A program made the translations under genes and the position numbers. Shown in pieces: positions 6,523 through 9,428 of a stretch of DNA of 9,428 nt (the first letter of the stretch is position 1; every line of letters starts with the position of its first letter). The notes below the pieces were generated by a model. That model did no database searches and was not told the origin of the DNA. It saw nothing but the letters and a program-made list of their open reading frames with translations. The stretch is from an uncultured Streptococcus sp. (GTDB taxonomy: Bacteria; Bacillota; Bacilli; Lactobacillales; Streptococcaceae). The stretch lies in contig NZ_CAUFJQ010000076.1 of NCBI RefSeq assembly GCF_959025735.1, forward strand, positions 1 through 9,428, in the 5' to 3' direction.

Positions 6523-7535
6523 AGAAATTAGACTATCTCCTATTGTATTTCTATTCCCTAATGGTGGTTGCGGTCATTTGTCATACCATTTTCCATTTTG
6601 TTGGTTTTCAGTGGGGCAAACTTCTCTCAGATCTTTCCTTGCTTCAATCATTCCTATTTTTGATTTTTAGTCTGACGCTTGCATTGACGGCTTTGGTTAT
6701 CTTAATTATTAAAATCACGCAATTTGTAACGGTTCATGCAGTACAACAAAAGGTAGAAGCGATCCTGACTGCTTCACAGCGAAAAGAAATTGCCCCCAAA
6801 GAATTGAATCAACAGTTAGATTTATTGGACAGCAAATTGCTTCGACTAGAAGAAAATTTACAAAAAAGTGAAAATCGTGTGATGCGAAATGAGGAAGAAA
6901 TTGTGGAAATCGAGCGTAAGAGAATTGCGCGTGATCTACATGATACGGTTAGTCAAGAATTGTTTGCAGCCAATATGATTTTATCTGGAGTAGCAGCGCA
7001 GGCCCTTGAGTTAGAGAAAAGTCAGATCCAGCAGCAACTAAATGGTGTGTCAGATATTCTAGGGACAGCCCAAAATGATTTACGCGTCTTGCTCTTACAT
7101 CTTCGTCCTACAGAATTGGAAGGAAAAAGCTTGGTAGAAGGTATGGAGATGATTTTTAGAGAATTGAAGGAAAAGAGTAACCTAACAGTTGTCTTCCATC
7201 ATAATGACGTGAGCATTCCAAAAGATATGGAAGAACATCTATTTCGAATCGTCCAAGAAATTGTCAGCAATACCTTGAAACATGCTAGAGCTCAACAAAT
7301 GGATGTCTTTTTGCATCAGGAAGGAAAACAACTTCATTTACGGATGGTAGATGATGGAATCGGCTTTGAGCAGGAAAAATTGGAACGATTGAGTTATGGG
7401 TTGAAAAATATTCAAGAACGTGTAGAAGACATGGCGGGGACCATTAAAATAAGAACGAGTCCTCAAAAGGGAGTGGCTGTAGATATTCGTGTTCCCCTCC
7501 TTGTAAAAGATAAAAATGAAAAGGAAACTGTATGA
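6519..7535 (+). CDS. liaS: LiaS sensor histidine kinase
   Basis: LiaS is the membrane histidine kinase that phosphorylates LiaR in response to envelope stress, under control of LiaF. It has 338 residues. Two membrane helices (about 6-28 and 42-68) enclose a very short outside loop of roughly a dozen residues, the layout of intramembrane-sensing kinases with no external ligand domain. A charged helical, probably coiled-coil linker (about 76-135) leads to a HisKA_3 dimerisation domain with phospho-accepting His141 in ARDLHDT. The HATPase domain shows the N box around Asn251 (EIVSNTLKH) and the G1 box DDGIGF (278-283). The ATG overlaps the liaF stop, with GAGGTG 8 bp upstream. The stop overlaps the liaR start by ATGA. 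All catalytic residues are present. Confidence 0.95.
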   Translation: MKKLDYLLLYFYSLMVVAVICHTIFHFVGFQWGKLLSDLSLLQSFLFLIFSLTLALTALVILIIKITQFVTVHAVQQKVEAILTASQRKEIAPKELNQQLDLLDSKLLRLEENLQKSENRVMRNEEEIVEIERKRIARDLHDTVSQELFAANMILSGVAAQALELEKSQIQQQLNGVSDILGTAQNDLRVLLLHLRPTELEGKSLVEGMEMIFRELKEKSNLTVVFHHNDVSIPKDMEEHLFRIVQEIVSNTLKHARAQQMDVFLHQEGKQLHLRMVDDGIGFEQEKLERLSYGLKNIQERVEDMAGTIKIRTSPQKGVAVDIRVPLLVKDKNEKETV

Positions 7536-8164
7536 AAGTATTATTAGTAGACGACCATGAAATGGTCCGATTGGGATTGAAAAGCTTTTTGTCCATGCAA
7601 ACCGATATTGAGAAAGTCTTAGAGGCGAAAAATGGGCAAGAAGGGGTGGAGTTGGCGCTGAAAGAAAGACCAGACGTCATCATCATGGATATTGTGATGC
7701 CAGAGCTAAATGGAATCGATGCGACTCTAGCCATCCTAAAAGAGTGGCCGGAAGCTAAAATTGTCATTTTGACGTCTTATTTAGATAACGAAAAGATTTA
7801 CCCTGTCTTAGATGCCGGTGCAAAAGGGTATATTTTAAAGACCTCGTCAGCAACTGAGATCTTACAGGCTGTCAGAAAGGTTGCAAAGGGAGAATTTGCA
7901 ATTGAGACAGAAGTTAGTCAAAAAGTTGAGTCACGAAAGAACCATGCTGAATTGCATGATGATTTGACAGCTAGAGAACGAGATATTCTGGCTTTATTGA
8001 CGAAAGGATATGAAAATCAACGAATAGCAGATGAACTCTTCATTTCTTTAAAAACAGTGAAGACCCATGTCTCCAACATCTTATCCAAATTAGAAGTCAG
8101 TGATCGGACGCAAGCAGTAGTCTATGCCTTTCGACACCATCTGGTGAATCAAGAAGATTTTTAA
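7532..8164 (+). CDS. liaR: LiaR response regulator (NarL/LuxR family)
   Basis: LiaR is the DNA-binding partner of LiaS and activates envelope-stress genes, generally including its own operon. The 210-residue protein has a receiver domain (about 1-120) with the acidic pair Asp7-Asp8, phosphorylated Asp53, switch residue Thr81 and Lys103. A linker leads to a LuxR-type helix-turn-helix (about 143-205), recognised by LTARERDIL and the recognition segment LFISLKTVKTHVSNILSKL. The ATG overlaps the liaS stop by ATGA, with an AAGGA ribosome binding site about 6 bp upstream. The AGTCT-A-AGACT palindrome before liaF is a plausible target. No terminator follows it, so transcription may continue into the next gene, 44 bp downstream. 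Confidence 0.96.
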   Translation: MKVLLVDDHEMVRLGLKSFLSMQTDIEKVLEAKNGQEGVELALKERPDVIIMDIVMPELNGIDATLAILKEWPEAKIVILTSYLDNEKIYPVLDAGAKGYILKTSSATEILQAVRKVAKGEFAIETEVSQKVESRKNHAELHDDLTARERDILALLTKGYENQRIADELFISLKTVKTHVSNILSKLEVSDRTQAVVYAFRHHLVNQEDF

Positions 8165-8171
8165 AAGGAAA

Positions 8172-8190
8172 CATGCTATAATAGAGCATG
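8172..8190 (+). promoter_or_regulatory. Extended -10 promoter within an inverted repeat
   Basis: TGCTATAAT (8174-8182) is a perfect extended -10 element. No recognisable -35 lies 16-18 bp upstream, which extended -10 promoters can tolerate. CATGCT (8172-8177) and AGCATG (8185-8190) are perfect inverted arms around 7 bp, so the -10 sits inside a 19-bp dyad. Transcription would start near 8189, about 20 bp before the GTG start of the fusion gene. The promoter call is good; an operator function for the dyad is only a possibility. Confidence 0.7.
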
Positions 8191-8208
8191 ATCATAAGGG
8201 GGAGACAA

Positions 8209-9428
8209 GTGGACGCAAAATTACGTTATAAAGCCAAAAAAGTTAAAATCGTCTTTTTTGATATTGATGATACATTACGTGCAAAAGAAACTGGATTGAT
8301 CCCAGAATCTGTCAAAGAAGTCTTTCATCAATTGAAAGAAAAAGGAATCCGAACAGGGATTGCAACCGGTAGAGGGATTTTTGGGGTTGTTCCTGAAATC
8401 ATGGACTTAAAGCCTGATTTTCTAGTAACCTTAAACGGCGCCTATATAGAAGATACAAAAGGAACTGTGATCTACCAATCACCAATCAATGAAGCAATCG
8501 TTTCTTCTTTTGTGGATTGGGCCAAAGAATCCGAGATTGATTATGGGTTAGTGGCTAGTCATCAAGCTGCCCTGTCCAATCGGACACCCTTGATCAGTGA
8601 TGCTATTGACATCATTTATCCCAACTTACCTGTAGATCCAGATCTGCATTTGAAAGAACCTATTTTCCAAATGTGGACCTTTGATGAACAGGATAGTGAG
8701 CTAGAGTTGCCCCCTTCTTTGCAAGAGAACTTGCGCCTAGTTTCGTGGCATCCCCATTCGTCAGATGTTGTTCGCTTTGAAGCTTCAAAAGCTTCAGGAG
8801 TTTCTCATCTTGTCAAACATTTGGGCTTGAAGCCAGAGAATGTTTTAGTATTTGGGGATGGATTAAATGATCTAGAACTATTTGATTATGCTGGAATTAG
8901 TATCGCAATGGGAAAATCTGCTCCAGAGTTACAAGAAAAAGCTGATTATATCACTAAGAATTTAGAAGAAGATGGCATATTCTATGCCTTAGAGGAGTTA
9001 AATATGGTTGAAAAAGAATTGACGTTACCACAGTTGGAACTTGGTGTGGTTGAAGGTCCTATAGCTGTGATCAAAACCAATCACGGTGAGATGAAAATTC
9101 AATTGTTCCCAGATCAAGCGCCAAAAACAGTTGCAAATTTTGTGGCTCTTGCTAAGTCTGGCTATTATGATGGTGTCATTTTCCATCGGATTATTAAAGA
9201 TTTCATGATCCAAGGGGGAGATCCTACTGGTACAGGTATGGGTGGTGAATCCATCTATGGTGAGAGCTTCGAAGACGAATTTTCAAAAGAACTGTACAAT
9301 ATTCGCGGAGCCCTTTCGATGGCAAATGCTGGACCAAACACAAATGGTAGCCAATTCTTTATTGTACAAAATCAACATCTCCCATATTCGAAAAAGGAAT
9401 TGGTCCGCGGTGGCTGGCCTGAAAAAAT
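8209..9428 (+). CDS. Cof-type HAD hydrolase fused to cyclophilin PPIase (3' end missing)
   Basis: The frame stays open from GTG 8209 to the window edge (406 codons); related proteins are about 465-470 residues, so some 60 are missing. Residues 10-262 are a Cof-type (HAD-IIB) phosphatase: DIDDT with nucleophile Asp18 and Asp20, Thr53 in ATGR, Lys194, and GDGLND with Asp217 and Asp221. Its substrate is unknown, probably a phosphorylated sugar or cofactor. From about 280 comes a cyclophilin peptidyl-prolyl isomerase: FHRI with Arg327, then Phe332, Met333, Gln335, and SMANAG...GSQFF with Phe384, matching cyclophilin A active-site residues. No signal peptide, so cytoplasmic. GTG is chosen because AAGGGGGAG (8196-8204) precedes it. 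The fusion is a recognised streptococcal type; Met266 at the junction may start a second, shorter product. Confidence 0.93.
   Translation, partial: MDAKLRYKAKKVKIVFFDIDDTLRAKETGLIPESVKEVFHQLKEKGIRTGIATGRGIFGVVPEIMDLKPDFLVTLNGAYIEDTKGTVIYQSPINEAIVSSFVDWAKESEIDYGLVASHQAALSNRTPLISDAIDIIYPNLPVDPDLHLKEPIFQMWTFDEQDSELELPPSLQENLRLVSWHPHSSDVVRFEASKASGVSHLVKHLGLKPENVLVFGDGLNDLELFDYAGISIAMGKSAPELQEKADYITKNLEEDGIFYALEELNMVEKELTLPQLELGVVEGPIAVIKTNHGEMKIQLFPDQAPKTVANFVALAKSGYYDGVIFHRIIKDFMIQGGDPTGTGMGGESIYGESFEDEFSKELYNIRGALSMANAGPNTNGSQFFIVQNQHLPYSKKELVRGGWPEK
8993..9006 (+). promoter_or_regulatory. Internal ribosome binding site and ATG at the HAD-cyclophilin junction
   Basis: AGGAG at 8993-8997 lies 6 bp before the in-frame ATG 9004-9006 (Met266 of the fusion), the ideal arrangement for a start codon. 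The codon falls in the linker after the last HAD residues and about 15 residues before the cyclophilin fold. Starting there would give a stand-alone cyclophilin of about 200 residues. Whether ribosomes use it cannot be seen from sequence. Confidence 0.5.

Noticed and set aside
7444..7767. Reverse-strand open frame of 107 codons over the liaS/liaR junction
   Set aside because: It is antisense to two clearly functional coding regions and lacks any recognisable domain or start signal.
8165..8208. Possible terminator after liaR
   Set aside because: The CATGCT/AGCATG hairpin there has only a 6-bp stem and is followed by ATCATAAGG rather than a T run, so it does not look like an intrinsic terminator.
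9025..9213. Reverse-strand open frame of 62 codons
   Set aside because: It is antisense to the cyclophilin domain of the fusion gene, which is strongly conserved on the + strand.
1..9428. Mobile element, CRISPR, RNA gene or horizontally acquired island
   Set aside because: Every stretch is accounted for by conserved streptococcal core genes in uniform orientation, with no transposase, spaced repeats, tRNA- or rRNA-like sequence, or clear change in base composition.
8209..9428. Fusion of HAD and cyclophilin as a sequencing error joining two genes
   Set aside because: The frame is continuous with no stop or shift, and the same fused architecture is a recognised family in streptococci.

Overview
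The window comes from a low-GC Gram-positive chromosome and is almost certainly Streptococcus. The StkP kinase, PhpP phosphatase, LiaFSR and RsmB proteins all look like the streptococcal versions. So do the gene order priA-fmt-rsmB-phpP-stkP and the HAD-cyclophilin fusion. StkP next to liaFSR argues against S. pneumoniae, where as I recall the two loci are apart. I cannot name the species. All genes are on the + strand and the region is dense core chromosome, with no RNA gene, insertion sequence, phage or CRISPR.

Left block (1-5710) is a tightly packed run: the 3' end of priA (replication restart helicase), fmt (Met-tRNA formyltransferase), rsmB (16S rRNA m5C967 methyltransferase), phpP (PP2C Ser/Thr phosphatase) and stkP (PASTA Ser/Thr kinase). 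Gaps are 11 to 21 bp or the genes overlap (fmt/rsmB by 11 bp, phpP/stkP by 4 bp). A strong promoter-like sequence inside the 3' part of rsmB could transcribe phpP-stkP separately from the housekeeping genes. The run ends at a clear intrinsic terminator at 5719-5747.

Middle block (5711-8164) begins with a 116-bp intergenic region. It holds the terminator, an AGTCT-A-AGACT palindrome that looks like a LiaR/VraR-type operator, and candidate promoters. The cell-envelope stress system liaF-liaS-liaR follows, with each junction a 4-bp ATGA overlap.

Right block (8165-9428) has a perfect extended -10 promoter lying inside an inverted repeat, then a GTG-started gene that runs off the window. It fuses a Cof-type HAD phosphatase to a cyclophilin peptidyl-prolyl isomerase. 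A good ribosome binding site and an in-frame ATG sit exactly at the domain junction, so a free cyclophilin may also be made.

Functionally, the window places two envelope surveillance systems side by side: StkP/PhpP, which reads peptidoglycan through PASTA domains, and LiaFSR, which responds to lipid II-targeting antibiotics and membrane damage. A folding enzyme follows. I do not see a wholly new system. The points most worth checking are regulatory (internal promoter in rsmB, operator overlapping a terminator, promoter in a dyad), the internal start in the fusion gene, and the three-PASTA StkP with a serine-rich tail.
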